Shown piece by piece: positions 13,297-26,400 of a stretch of 64,000 bases of DNA. Source of the stretch: Paracentrotus lividus. Taxonomy: Eukaryota; Echinodermata; Echinoidea; Camarodonta; Echinidae. Within the stretch, counting starts at the first letter, position 1. Each line of letters starts with the position of its first letter. The notes under the pieces were generated by a model that searched no databases, was not told the origin of the DNA, and saw only the letters and a list, made by a program, of their open reading frames with translations. The translations under genes and the position numbers were made by a program. The stretch lies in contig CALNVZ010003434.1 in assembly GCA_940671915.1 (NCBI GenBank), forward strand, positions 41,222,553 through 41,286,552, written 5' to 3'.

Positions 13297-14075
13297 GAAG
13301 AGCTTGATTCCAAAATGCGCTAAATCCACTTTTGACCAAACTGGATTTTATAGGATAAAAAAGTGCATCTTAGGCATGGAAATCAAATGCAGCATATCTG
13401 ATAAAATATTTATTTCTTTTAACATTGAAAAAAAAAAACTGGGTGCAAATATGAGTTTTATTCCAAAAGGAGCTAAATCCAAAACGGTTTTATTCCAAAA
13501 GGCGCTAAATCTACTAGGCCTATGGTCAATTAGGAATCGTTTATTTAACCAGTTTACCTAACAATATACAGTCAGATATTTTAGCACAAGTTGTGGCAAC
13601 CAGTTTCCATCATCAGTGCAAAATATATTAATTGGCATAGTTTTCGTATTTTTATGAATATTTTTGTATTTAGCCCCTTTTGGAATAAAACATCGAAAAT
13701 CCCGGTCTTGAGAAGAAAAAAAAAATTTAATTTAATTTCTCAAATTTAAACTTCAGAAAAGCTGCAACTTTACTCTGGTAGCAATATTAATGTGTTTCGT
13801 GTTTAATTTTATTTATAGGCTTTAAATTGACATTTGACGGAGGTTTTATTCCAAAAGGAGCTAAATCCATGGAAATTGAAATTATAAAAATTTCTTAAAA
13901 ATTAAAATTGATAGCTAGATTTTTAAAAACGTGCTTTAATTAATCGAACACGATAGCCTAATCATATACATAAAAATAAAGTTACAATGGAAAACAGAAA
14001 GTGGTAAATTAAAAAACCTTGATTTACTCTAAAACACTTAAAGTGGATTTAGCGCCTTTTGGAATCAAACTCTTC
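13297..14075. mobile_element. 779-bp element built from a ~26-bp unit
   Basis: Terminal inverted repeats of about 35 bp (GAAGAGCTTGATTCC... against GGAATCAAACTCTTC). The core CCAAAAGGCGCTAAATC recurs inside: 13461-13485 and 13490-13512 in one orientation, 13672-13694 inverted, and 13843-13869 forward, as well as in both termini. No protein frame. Confidence 0.8.
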
Positions 14076-14739
14076 ATATATAAAATGAAATCGGGCCCTT
14101 TGAATAACGTGAAATATTATATATATATACATATATATGTATTATTTGTTAATAAATGTTGAATGAGAGACGAAAGAGAGGGGATGAGGGCACTGTCAGT
14201 CAGACAGACGTAGACACTGATAAAAATCGACCGAGTTTTTAATCCAAACAAATTTTGATATAAATTATGTTGTAACTTCAGAGTGCATGTACATACACTT
14301 ATAATTTTAAAGTTATAAATAACATATGCCATTTATACATATCTTTGAATATAAGGTTCAACGAATACTTCATTTATTCATTCTCATATTTAACATTACC
14401 TCCTCAATTAAAAAAATGGAAACGAATAAAAATGAACAAAAAAAAAAAAAAACATCGACTTCAAAATGTTATGACCTTGTATATTTCTAAAATGAAAATT
14501 ACCGTGAAAGGTCGTATATGTATTTTTATTATATTTCATGATAAAGACTTTTTATCATAATTATATTTTAGAGTATGAAGGTTGTCTTTCGATGAAAGCA
14601 GGAGACCGAATAAGCCAAGGTTGCTACCCTCCTCATTAAGGGAAGGTAATTACAATTCATCCATGGTATTTAGGCTAATGCATTCTACTCGTAATACAGA
14701 ACATAAACACTCATGCTGAACTGTTTATATTACATAGAT

Positions 14740-15460
14740 GGTACATGCCAATCCTTTTCTCCTTCATCATGTTCATGTTTTTGTTTCCCCCATCTCCTCT
14801 TGTCTCTCCATGTTCTCGGGTGTTCCGTTTTTTCTTCACATTTTCCTTTGGACCCATATCTCCCAAGCCATTTTCTCATCTCCTGATTCTTTCTCGTTTA
14901 TATTTCGACGTCTCTGTATTCGTCGTCTCTTCAAACTTTCATGTACAAGTATGCCTTTTCTTCAAACATATACCTTCATTCCTTATTTTCTTGTCATATT
15001 TCCATTGATGAGTATTGTTAGGCAGCATTCATCCATTCGCTTCTCCCCTGTCTTCTCAAATTATGTTTCTTAATCTTCCTACATTTCTTAATGTTACTAA
15101 CCTACAAACTCTTGTTTTTTAATCCCCCATCGTTCCCAGAGTGTTTCTTTCTAAATGTTCTTACCATTTCTCCTTATCTCTTGACACTTTCCCATTTAAG
15201 TTCCTCCTTTTTGCCACACGAATTCCCTCTTTTCATTAACCCATTCCCTCCCTGGCTCCCAGCCTCGTCTTCTTCTGTCCTTTGCTTCCACTTCTACCCC
15301 CATCTTTCTTTAGCCGCTCACTTTCTCTGTACCTTCCTCCGTGTCGATCTCACTCTTTCTATCCTGCTACGTTATTCAATTTTCCCTGTTCTTTACACGC
15401 CCCCTCTTCCCGTTGACACAAACCTCGTATGCCTCTTAAGCCCTATTCTCTTCCAAGAGA
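14740..15460. repeat. 700-bp pyrimidine-rich tract
   Basis: The plus strand is strongly T/C-enriched (many TTTCTTC, CCTTCC and TCTCTC runs). The three open frames here are rich in Phe, Leu, Ser and Pro because of composition, have no domain, and overlap each other. I do not call a gene. Confidence 0.7.
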
Positions 15461-16102
15461 ACTGTGTTATTATTAGACGTATCATACCGCTCAGGGCGAG
15501 AACGGACCTTTTCTCCGAGAGAAAAGAAATTGACCGGTAATGGTACTCCAACAAGATCATACGGCTATGCCTATTGATCCATGTTTTGAATGTTCTTCTA
15601 TACGCATACAATCCTGTAGAAATCACACGAGTAAAATAGGAAAAAAAAAAGTCACTGAATACAAATGGTCATGATAGAAAGGTCCGATCTGTAACACACA
15701 TTTTCTTCTTATTGGGAGAATATACATGCGATCACTATCAAACAGATGATTTTTAAAGAAGGGTTCCCATTAAAACGGTTTTGACTGTAATAAATAAATT
15801 ATTTCATGGTCATATTTTCAACGTATTTTTCGTTTTGCTTGTGAACAAAAGACCATGATTACCAATATAAAGGAAGCCGGAAAAGTAACCAACCAACCCA
15901 ACAGATTCTCATTTCATTCTCATTCTCATTCTAGAGTTTTCAGCTTGGTAGACATATTAGTATGGTTGCTAGATAACTACTGTGTAAAAATGATAGATAA
16001 TCATTAATTTGTGATTGATAGAGAATAAATAAAAAAATAATGGTCACTTTACATTTCATGCGAGATATTTTCACTGCAGATATGAGTCATACACGGAACA
16101 TT

Positions 16103-17648
16103 ATTCTTCTTCTTCTTCTCGAGTCCTTTCTCTCAATTTTTGTTTATTTGTGGATTGTGGATTCCACTCTGCCCATTAGATACTGAACGCAGGCGATCTC
16201 ATTAGGCGAAAGGGTTGTAAGATCAGCTGGGGAACAGGGGGAAGGCAGAAGAGGGCATTGTAGGAGGTGACTCATGGTCTCCTCCTCTCCGCATTTGCAA
16301 ACTGGCCGTCCTTCAGTGCTGATGCCCATTTGGCCATTAGGGCCTTGCAACGGCCAACTCCAGCTCGCAAGCGGTTTACACAGCCAGAAAGGCCAAGGTT
16401 CACGGAATCCTGGTGGGAGGGACTCTTTTGGACTGGTGTTGATACTGTGTGGTGCAGACGTAAGGCGGGTTGACCAGAGGTCTAGCCTACGTTTTGGGGG
16501 CTTTGGTTCAGGGGCATGATAGATTGAAGAAAACTGTGCCTCGATCTTAAGCGCTTAATTGCAGGCATGGCGTTGAAAAGAGGATGGAGTGGATCATTTT
16601 CTTGCTTAAATTTCTCTTTTTGGGAGAGAACATGCCTCCTGATGTGAGGAGGGGCGATGCCACTCAGGATGTAGAGGTCGTCTACCTTGGTTGGTTTCAG
16701 GCAACCTGTTATGGCCCTACAGGCACTGTTGAGTGATGGGTCTATCTTTGAAGCATGGGCTGATCTACCCCACAAGGACAGGCATATTCTGCAGCTGAGT
16801 AGCAAAGGGCAAGGGCCGTTGTGCGGATGGTGCTTGCATCAGTGCCCCCATTTCGAATTAGCTAGCTTCTTCAGTATGCTGTTCCTGGCACTGACTTTCT
16901 TCTTTGTCTTCAAAATGTGATTCTTGTAGGTCAGGGAGCGGTCTAGGGTGACCCAAGGTAGACTGGGTTGGGAGTATTCTGTATGGCCTTCCATACCACT
17001 TAACCTTCAGCTGGCGGTTGGCGTCCCTATTCTTGAGGTGGAAGACGCTGATCTGGGTCTTAGAGGAATTTGCGCGAATGTGATTAGATGCGTAGTAAGG
17101 GATAAGACCATCCAGGGCAGATGAAAGTGAAGCTTCAACTTCCTCGAATGAGTCAGACTGCGAGGCGATACAAAGGTCATCTGCATATATGAAACTCCTG
17201 GTATTGGATGGACTGGTTGGTCGTTGGTGTAGATGTTAAAGAGGAGAGGCGCAAGGACACTCCCTTGAGGTAGGCCATTCTTCTGGGTGCGCCATCTACT
17301 GTGGCTTCCATTGAGATCTACGAAGAAGCGCCTGTTGGATAACATCGTTTGAATGAGCTCTGTGAACTTCAGGTCTTTAGTCAGATCGAAGAGCTTCTTG
17401 ACTAGGATCCGATGATTGACGGTATCATAATCCGCTGATAGGTCTACAAAAGCAGCTCCTGTGATCAGGCCCTTCTCAAAACCATCCTCGATGTGCTGGG
17501 TAAGGTTGAGTAGTTGGCCAGTGCAAGACTTTCCAGGTCTGAAACCAGTCTGTTCAGGGATGAGAGATGGTCATCCACGAAAGTATCAATCCGATTCAGC
17601 AGGAGGCGCATTATTACATACCAGTATGTAAACGTACCAAATGATACC
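16103..17648 (-). mobile_element. 5'-truncated Jockey-like non-LTR retrotransposon with broken reverse transcriptase
   Basis: Minus-strand pieces of one reverse transcriptase in several frames. From 5' to 3' there are finger/palm segments with TGFRPGKSCTGQLLNL and the palm motif AFVDLSADYDTVNH (about 17390-17570), then NGLPQGSVLAPLLFNIYTND (about 17210-17300). Thumb-region pieces include SACRAITGCLKPTKVDDLY (16482-16805). At the 3' end a cysteine/histidine knuckle CKCGEEETMSHLLQC lies in 16144-16350. The element finishes in a (GAA)n tail on the minus strand at about 16104-16118. The endonuclease half is missing and the frames are disrupted, so it is inactive. The order of motifs and the knuckle fit the Jockey/CR1 groups. 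Confidence 0.85.
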
Positions 17649-18477
17649 ATCTAAAGAATATTATGACATATGAAAAATTGCATTTCATTTTAGTTTCGAT
17701 CTCGAAAATATCTTTAACAGTTAAAGTATCATCCATGACTCCTTACAGTTAAACCACAAAACGAAAATAAACTTTTGATTTGGTGATAACGAGTTGAGCC
17801 TGACGTACAATGACAGGCTCATTGGTGCATTGGATGATATAATCGGATGGTGTATTTCATCAAATTCGTAATCTCTTAGGATTAGGTTCAGAGAAAATGT
17901 CAAATGTATAGCATGGACGTCACAACCTAAAATGCCTACTCCGGGGGAAGTTATAACTTGTCATTGACTAGTATTCCATTGTGATAACATCTAGTATTAG
18001 AGAGAAGTAAAGAAATCAAATACATTTCTCTGTTCTTGTGTGAATTTTGAAACGTATCTTTTGAACTATTATTACCAATAATTATTCGACATCCATAGCT
18101 ATTACTTTCAATTATAACTTTGAATTAGTTTCTCAATTTCGGTCACTTCACTCTCTATACTCGCTCTATTTATCATAAATCGAAATACAAAGTGTGAAAA
18201 TTAATCGAATAATTTCTTCGAACTCCGTGCAATAATTGAATCACACGTCAGTAAAATATTTTCACATCCTTCCCGGTATTCCCCAATCTTCTCGCTGTTA
18301 CTATTTTGAATAATATATTAGTTACATCACAACATGTGAGAAACAGTACAAGAATAAACACCACATTATTTGGAGCATTGGAGTATTATGCTGAATTAAA
18401 CAGGAGCTGTTCACTGCTCCGAAAGGTTCAATCATGCCAATAGTCCATAAGTTTGAAGAAAAAAAAAATAATGAATT

Positions 18478-18699
18478 TCCTGAATGTTCATTCGTCCAAA
18501 TATAAATGTAGATTAGGGTTCGTTTATCTAAATATTCAATTTGATGCAATTGTTCTGAAGGACTGTTAGTCCGATGCCGATGATTCCATTTTCTGAATAT
18601 GAAACAAGGTTTGCTTATCCGAAAGTGAAATATCAAAATGTCAAAAAAGTTTGTTAATTCTGAAATTATTTTAAAGCTTTTTATTATTTATTATTTTGA

Positions 18700-18735
<36 letters not shown>

Positions 18736-18788
18736 CATTTTATCATTATTATTAATAGTATTATTATTATTATTATTATTTTTTTTTT

Positions 18789-18828
<40 letters not shown>

Positions 18829-19085
18829 TCTATTTATTTATTTATTTATTTATTTTATTTATTTTATTATTATTATTTTTTTTTTTTTTTTTTTTTTTGG
18901 GGGGGGGCTTTTTCAAATTCAGAATTTTGACCTTGTTTAATTATCGAACTAACAAAACCTGTCTAATTTTCCAATTAACGAACCCTATTTCACTTCAAAA
19001 TTTATGAAACCTATTTGATTTTCGGATAGTCGAACATTCAGTCTAACGAACCTCCGGACTAAAAAGCCTTCGGTCTAACGACTTA
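18478..19085. repeat. Fold-back of the ~25-bp unit enclosing a microsatellite (copy 3)
   Basis: Forward variants such as TTATCCGAAAGTGAAATATC lie at 18480-18660. Complementary variants (CCCTATTTCACTTC, GATTTTCGGATAG) lie at 18975-19035. The outer tips, TGAATGTTCATTCG and CGAACATTCAG, also pair. The centre is an (ATT)n, (TTTA)n, T and G run. Confidence 0.65.
18690..18907. repeat. Compound (ATT)n / (TTTA)n / poly-T / poly-G tract
   Basis: Uninterrupted low-complexity DNA ending in about 20 T followed by 9 G. The 100-codon frame across it is an artefact. Confidence 0.95.
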
Positions 19086-19361
19086 TATCATCTTGACAAA
19101 GTGATGTCGGTTTGGAGACGGTCTGCGGGGTGACTAAGGTATTAATTAGCATGCTCCGATGCTTCATGAGAATTATAAGACGTGACCCATAAAACTTCAC
19201 TTCTCCTCAAATCGTATTTAGGGAAGATTGAATTTGTAATCCTGTCACATGGTACTTGGACAGTGATTTAGGTCAGTCGCAAAGGAATCTTCTTAGGGAA
19301 CTTACATGACTAGATCACAAAGAGGGACCACTAAGGGGCCAATAAAAAGAGTTTAGTGGGT

Positions 19362-19381
19362 AGCAATAAATAAATAAATAA

Positions 19382-19418
<37 letters not shown>
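19362..19418. repeat. (AAAT)n(TA)n microsatellite flanking the Tc1-like element
   Basis: AATAAATAAAT units followed by about 19 TA dinucleotides, ending at the Tc1-like left terminus. It supplied the TA target. Confidence 0.95.
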
Positions 19419-19421
<3 letters not shown>

Positions 19422-20415
19422 TGGTGGCCAAAATTATTAGAACACCAAGCATATTTAAATGATTTTAATAATTTTCATTCAGTTGACCATTTAAATACCT
19501 ACAAAATGGTTGGAATGTCTCCGAATATCATCAATGTGCTTTAAAAACTAAATAACAAAGCCATTCGTTGGGAACTCGCCCCCAAGTCGCCCTTTTTTAT
19601 GTCGACCCACCAATTGCAAAATTTAAAAATCTTGCCCCTTTCAGGATCAAAGTGTCATAACGTTAAACATTTTAAGCCTCTTCCTACAAAAGTATATATA
19701 TTCTGAAAGGAAATTTCCTGAAGATGTCAAAAATGGCATGCATAACAACACAGGGTGAAGTAGTGACATCTTATGTGGGGATTTTAAAATTATTTTTGAA
19801 GGGCCCAAATTTTTTAATTCAGTGCCCCTATTTAAGTCCATTGTTCCAATGACCCTTAATATTTCAACATATTTGAATTGCTCATGAAATTTCCTTTTAA
19901 AAAATATGTATTTACAAGAAGTGTCTTCGTTAAATTAAAAAAAAAATAGTCTTAACCTTCAATGGGCATGGTTATTTTGGTCATCTCACCACCAAGGGTG
20001 GGGGCGAATCCACCTCCCCATTTGACCAAATTTGCTGAAACTTAGAATGTATTTGAGGTATATTAGAATAAATAAGCCTTCTAAGTTTCATACTTGCACC
20101 TCAAATACTTTTTGAGCAATCGGCATATGTATTTGGTATTTTACCTTTTTGCATTTGGACTACATGTTTAATACACAAGTCTATGGGGAAATCAAAAGCG
20201 CATAGCGCAACTATTTTTAATGCTGCGCATACTAGATGGTCTAAACTATATAAATTTGGTATCAACATATACATAAGACCCTATGCTAAAAAGTCATGAA
20301 AGCTCATGGCACACAAAATATATTTTTAATCTGATTTCGGCAAATGAACTAGGGCATTGATAATCCCATAGACATTGTGTAGGTTCAGGTGTTCTAATAA
20401 TTTTGGCCACCACTG
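19419..20415. mobile_element. Non-autonomous Tc1-like DNA transposon
   Basis: Perfect 27-bp terminal inverted repeats beginning CAGTGGTGGCCAAAATTATT and ending with the complement. They are flanked by TA on both sides, and the left flank is a (TA)n microsatellite. The TIR and TA target are typical of Tc1-like elements. The 997-bp interior has no recognisable transposase or DDE/D motifs, so it would need help in trans. Confidence 0.9.
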
Positions 20416-23400
20416 TATATCTGTTTTGCTTCAAGCAGTGTAGAATTCAAGTAAGTATATTTGCCCCTCGGTCTCTTGGTATTAAAAGATGCTTATCAGT
20501 TGTCAAGTTGGGCTTCTGACAGAAACATATTTAAGGGTTGAATCAAAAGAATTGGGCGAGGTCTCAGATCAAAGAGTTATTTAGGTGTATTCTCCAATTA
20601 TTTTTAAAAATGCCCCAACAAAATAACTTTGCCCACCGCATGACGAATATATGTTTTGAAAAATTGTCTCAATCAGGCCTATTCAAAATCGGCTTACATG
20701 TACGGGTTGAAAATAATATACCGATGTCTTTAATTTTAATACACAGAACACCCCCTCAACCAACTTACTGGTGCCAATGGAAAGAACACGATATCTTTAA
20801 TGTTTTGCAAATACTAAAATCATGTGTTTATTGCAGTTTTTAATGCGACACAGTCGTCTTATGAATACTGTATGAATACATTATGCATTGGGCGATGTGG
20901 CGGAACCAATTTCTTAATAGGATCCTTCTTTTGACTGATGGTACTGTCACTTAGATAAATCATGTTTTTAGGGTGAGGCCAGAGGGGTAGCCGCTCATAA
21001 AAGTGTATAATTTATTAAAGATTTTCTGTTTCTCAACACATTATTTCGCCCTTGTTAATTATTACCACGCAGTCTGGCATATTCCAAGTCTACAATTTAT
21101 ATTTGTCATAATTTTCGCTTTGACTGAACAATTTCAGCGGCCGTGCCAATTAATTTGTGGGCGTACATTACTAGTCATGCTGTAAAATAAACATTCATTG
21201 TGTATGTAGTTTTCATCTGATTTTTTTTTTTCAATCTCGTTTAGGAGTAAAATGTGCTTATTCTGGAAATTAATTGTCACTGTTTGTATAACATGGAAAT
21301 AACAGTATTTGGACTCAATTCTTGTTTGCATAGAGAGGGTGAAGTGTTTGGTCTTTAAAAAAAAAAGGAAAGAAAATTATCATATAATAGAGGACTTTCT
21401 TCAACATTGTGAAGTGAACTGATATCTTATGTTTTCCCTCTTGTGATGTATTCACGAATGTAAGGCAAAGCCATTTCCGCTATATTAAGTTGTGTTATAA
21501 TGATCCACCGATCTCATTCAAATGGCACAAGTCTGGCTTTTTTTCGAGTATTGCTTACATAATGGAATTCCGTAATGATCGTCTGTTAGATCAAATGAAT
21601 AAAACGATCCAGTCATAAACATGTTTACCTGTAGGTCCCACAAAGTTGACTGATTGATCTTTATAGTCTAAATGTTAAACGTCGTCCTTGAAATCAAGTC
21701 GACGGACCTTTTCGTGAGACATGTCTTCAAATTTTCTTAGAGAATAGTCGTTTGGGTCTGCACATTGTGATCATTGCGTCAATTATTTTGCATGTGAAAA
21801 CAAATATCATTTTGATTTATATTTGATTTGAAATGGTTTATTAAAAAAATTTAAACAAACAAAAGCAAAATCATCGTGGCCAATAGCGGAATTACAAAAT
21901 TTGGTATTAGATAAAAACATATAAATTTGCATTGTAAAACTTCAACACAATATGTTATATACAATAATGTTTGATCAAAATTCATAATTGGCACGACTAT
22001 ACATATTTGTATACAGAAGAAGTTAGCTAATATAAAATTGCCTGAAAGTTAGCCTGAAATTGACATCTATGTTGTAATTATTTATGGGAAGTACCATCGA
22101 TAAAATAGCTAGACATTTATACAACCAAAAAAAATCACGACTCGTGAAAATTGCACGGACAATAAATTTGCTACCGCTGGCTAAATTATACATTTCCTCC
22201 AAACATACTCATGTTGAAGCTAAATCATTGCCATGCGATACTTTTAGGCATCACATCAGATCGCGTGGGTGTTTCAATTTCTTTCTTCTTCCAATTTCTC
22301 CTGGATAACGAACCCGTGACTGATTAACCACGTGTGAAAGTGCGACATCGGTATTCATAAGGCGACGTCGGCCTACAAGTGGGCCACAAGGGACGACGCT
22401 GACCTCGTTATCTGACTCATTGATCATGTTGATGTCGGGGTTTTATCGGTCAAGTTTTCTTTTCGCTGGGACACAAAAGGCAGTCGGAGGGCTGAAAATA
22501 TAAATATGTATGTTGCACAGCATAGTGTGTAGATATTTGGTGAGTCCTTTTCATCATTCTAGATTTGCGACCTATTTAAATCGGTAAATTATATAAGGGT
22601 AAAATAATCTCCCTCCATTTTTTAGGGGGGGGGAGTGGGGGTGGGCTCATTTCAAGGAGGATTTTTATCGGGAAAAAGATTTATTTTGGCAAACGCATAA
22701 ACTAAGGGAATTGTCACCAAGGACGCATATGTGTTTATCAGAATTGTTGCATGTACGGTCGCGTTTTGTTTGTTTTTGATTCGTGTTTTTTGTTTTTTTG
22801 TTTTCAAAATTTTGCCGGCTTTTACAATGCAGGTAAAATTCGATGAAATGGAAATCAGGGCTGACTGTTATTGAGGGGGGGGTGGTCTAATCGCTTAACA
22901 TTTGTTTACTTATATAGACACATTAACATATACATTTTCCCCAATTTGACGCCCTTAAAGTTCGATTTTTCATTAGTGTGTCCAATATCTAACGAAGATA
23001 GCAAATAAAGATACATTCTAGACTGAGAATTTTCCCCACACCCAAAATCAGGCCTATAAGTATTGTTTAAAATTAAGTCACTTTAAACTGACTAAATGCC
23101 GACTCAAATGGTTTTTTTTAATGCAAAAATATATCTTACATCCTAAATGAACAAAATGAAGGCATGGAGTGCACTGATACAGTTGTTTCAATTATTGGCA
23201 ATTTTTATCAACCTTTGTTAGTGATTTATAGTAATGTGTGTATTTATGATATTTTATAATAGATTGAACACACCCTCACAACAATAACAATATAGGTATT
23301 AAGCTAAATCTGTACTTTTGGTCAGTTGACATGTTCAACATCTACCCAAGATTTCTTTCAGGGAGCATTTCATGGAACAAATATTCTCTGATTATCACTG

Positions 23401-26400
23401 ACAACTGTTATAACGTACTACTGAAATTCTGCATCTGATTGGCTAAGAGCAAATTTGTGTGGTAAACGTTCGTAACAAGTCCTCTTTATTGAACGCCCCC
23501 AGATCAAACACACAATCGAACGCCTCCACACAATCGAACGCATTGATAAACCCCAATCGGATTAGTCAAGCTTTCGCATGATTGTACTGACGCAATACAG
23601 CCACATTGGGAAAATCATAGATAAATATTCGTCAAAGTAGACAATCATGACAAGATAATGATGATTCACGCTTGATCCGTTAGCATATGCATACCTTTTA
23701 TCAATATTGCCAAATTATGTTCAAACTCCTGGTAGTGATGCAGATTCTGCAATGATTATGTATTGAATTTAATATATTTATTGTCCACTCGGGAATTCTT
23801 TTTACATCGGATTCACAAATAAAACATAAGATACAAATGTTCACTCATACATATTCATCATAATATTTTAAAAATGCTCATGCCGTGATGGACGTTAACA
23901 TGACTTATCATCTCACGTAGATATCGAATTCCCAATGCATATATGCATAGTGCGCATAGATAAATATAATGATCCGGGCCATTACGCAATGAGAAGAAGC
24001 TTTTATTGCTGGTGCAGGTGTTAAGGTTTCACGGGAAATGGTAATCAAGGCTTCAACAAGCGAATTCGATATTACATGTGATTAAAGGGGCGTCAAAGAA
24101 GGAAGATTATTATTTTCACTTGAAGGCTCTTTTTCTTCGAAATTCATACCGTCTTGCTTTCTGGTATGACAAATAGTGTCTTTCAAGTGCCTTACATTAT
24201 CAGCTGCAGATCAACGATTTGAAAGTAGGGTGGGGCGAACTAGGTAGTTACGAAAAACCTAGGCATACCCCTGTTAAGACCCCTGGATCTGCCACTGAAC
24301 ACGACAAAAGGAATTTATTTATGAACAGCATACAAGTGATCAAATTAACAGACTTCTTTACTTTGGGGGAAATTATGCTTATATACATTAAAGTTTATCA
24401 ACTTTCCAAATGTCATTTCGTCTGTTAAATAGTTCAGACAAAGTAAAACATTGGCTCTGGAATGCAATATCTTCTACAGTTGGTTGTGTGATGTAACTTA
24501 GAAGTGCTAAACGTACTACATTATATAATGAGTACATTCAAATGTTGTAAACAAGGAGCCGAAAATCCGAAACGCAACGATTGTGAATTTAATGAAGGAC
24601 TAATGTTGACTTGTGAATGTCTCATCAAACGAATGTCTATAATAGTTTTAATTTCACTGTTTGAAATTCAAAAAAATAAATACAACAAAATAAAATTGTC
24701 TTTTAATGAGACTCGAAACTAATAAAGAGTACACCATTTATATGAACTAAGTTATTGTACCGAATTTTCTTTGACAATTATTGTTTTTGTGGAATGTATA
24801 ATACATTGTCAAATCTCACTCTTTTAAACATAATGTTTGTCTTATATCCCCATTTTTTATCTTCATCAAATCCACATTGCGTTATTCAAATTTCAATGGA
24901 CATTTGAATTGTGTATTTAAGATATAGATATATATATATTTTTGCAAATACCTCCCATGTGGATCAAGTTTCCTTGAAACCTAAGGATTTAAAGATTTTC
25001 CCCTTCCAAACCTGACCTTTTGGTGCCAGATTCATCGCCATGAGATGTGAACTGATTTTGACCTGGATTCAAAAAGACAGTAAGAGAAAAATAACAATCA
25101 TACCGCCAGCCCTGACAGATGATTGCTCGAATCATGAGAGATATGCCAAAATAAACTGACCACAAGGGACAGCTCCAAACCAACAGATCGTTCATTTGGG
25201 TCTGTCGGGTCAACCTGAGATCTCAAGAGTGTTAGCAGGTCATTTACATCAAAGGGGGAGATTGGGGATTTCCCCCTGCACGTCATGCCCTAAAGGTAAA
25301 CACGCAGCCAACATGGAGGGGTGCTCCACTCACCCTCTACGCCTTTAGTTGGCCTCTTTTCCAGTCAATATCAGCGGCTATTTTCTTTTCGTGGCTTTGC
25401 GCCACGCAGCCGCATCCCATCGGTCAATCTCGTTTTGAGAAAATATTTATATGTGTTTAGAATAAACACGACAGGTCATTTTTTCGTTTCGATTAGAACT
25501 AGATATGCTGACCAACTACAGAAATATTATATTTTCCAATGCTAATGAAAAACTACAGGACTTTTATTTTTTCAACAAAATCTGTGCTAGGTGTTCGAAT
25601 GTTGTTCCTCTTGTCCTTTCAATGGTTATACAATGTTCCTTTACATTTTACTCACATCAATGTCTGAATGGCAAAATGGCAACGACACTAATCAGACTCG
25701 ATTGGCCTGTTAATGAACCATACGTGTAAAGTGTAAAATAGTGTTGTATAGTGACGTAACGGAATGAAATAGATATAAGTGACGGAAAGTAAGTATGTGA
25801 AACTACATGATACATATAAGCTTAGCTACATTTAAAGAGCGACGTATTGCAAGATGAGTGGGAAAGTGCTAGAGGAGTGAGTGAAAGAGAAAATGAGGAA
25901 GGGAGAAAGAGAGGGGTGATGGAGTCCAAAGCTTTTTATTTTGATAAGGGACTATGTGGTGTTATAACAATCACCTTAAAGAAGATGCGTAAGAAAGAAA
26001 ATAAGAGACAATCGTGTCGATGCATTGCATTCTCGATTCATCACGGCTTCCCTACCCCGCGGGTCCGTCCGATTGACAGCCTAACGCCCGTCTGATCGAC
26101 GAATTATGATGAGAAATACCCACTCTCATTCTCACTCTATTACCTACAGACAATAATGTAGTTACAAAAAGACAGTAGAGGACATGCCTCCTCGAAATAC
26201 ATATATGAATTAGTGGAACTGTGAGAGCGGTCGCGAAGATAAGTATATATAACATGATATATTTCCTAAGAAGCAGCTGGTTTATAACCTCCCATTCCGA
26301 GTGTCCTGCCGCATCAAGTTGGTATGTGATTGGTATTATATTCATAAAATTGTGCCCCCCCCCCCTCATGACAAAAGATTGGTGCCCCGTCCCTCAATGA

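Noticed and set aside
14738..15540. Three overlapping plus-strand frames of 87-149 codons
   Set aside because: They lie in a pyrimidine-rich tract, are biased to Phe/Leu/Ser/Pro, overlap in different frames and show no domain.
18638..18940. 100-codon Ile/Leu/Phe-rich plus-strand frame resembling a membrane protein
   Set aside because: It is the translation of (ATT)n, (TTTA)n and T/G runs.
25098..25286. Minus-strand frame with FDVNDLLTLLRSQVDPTDP, possibly coding
   Set aside because: Composition is protein-like, but there is no recognised domain and no clear splice sites, and a neighbouring minus-strand piece (RWDAAAWRKATKRK near 25390-25430) stops at once. It may be an old retroelement tail; not supportable.
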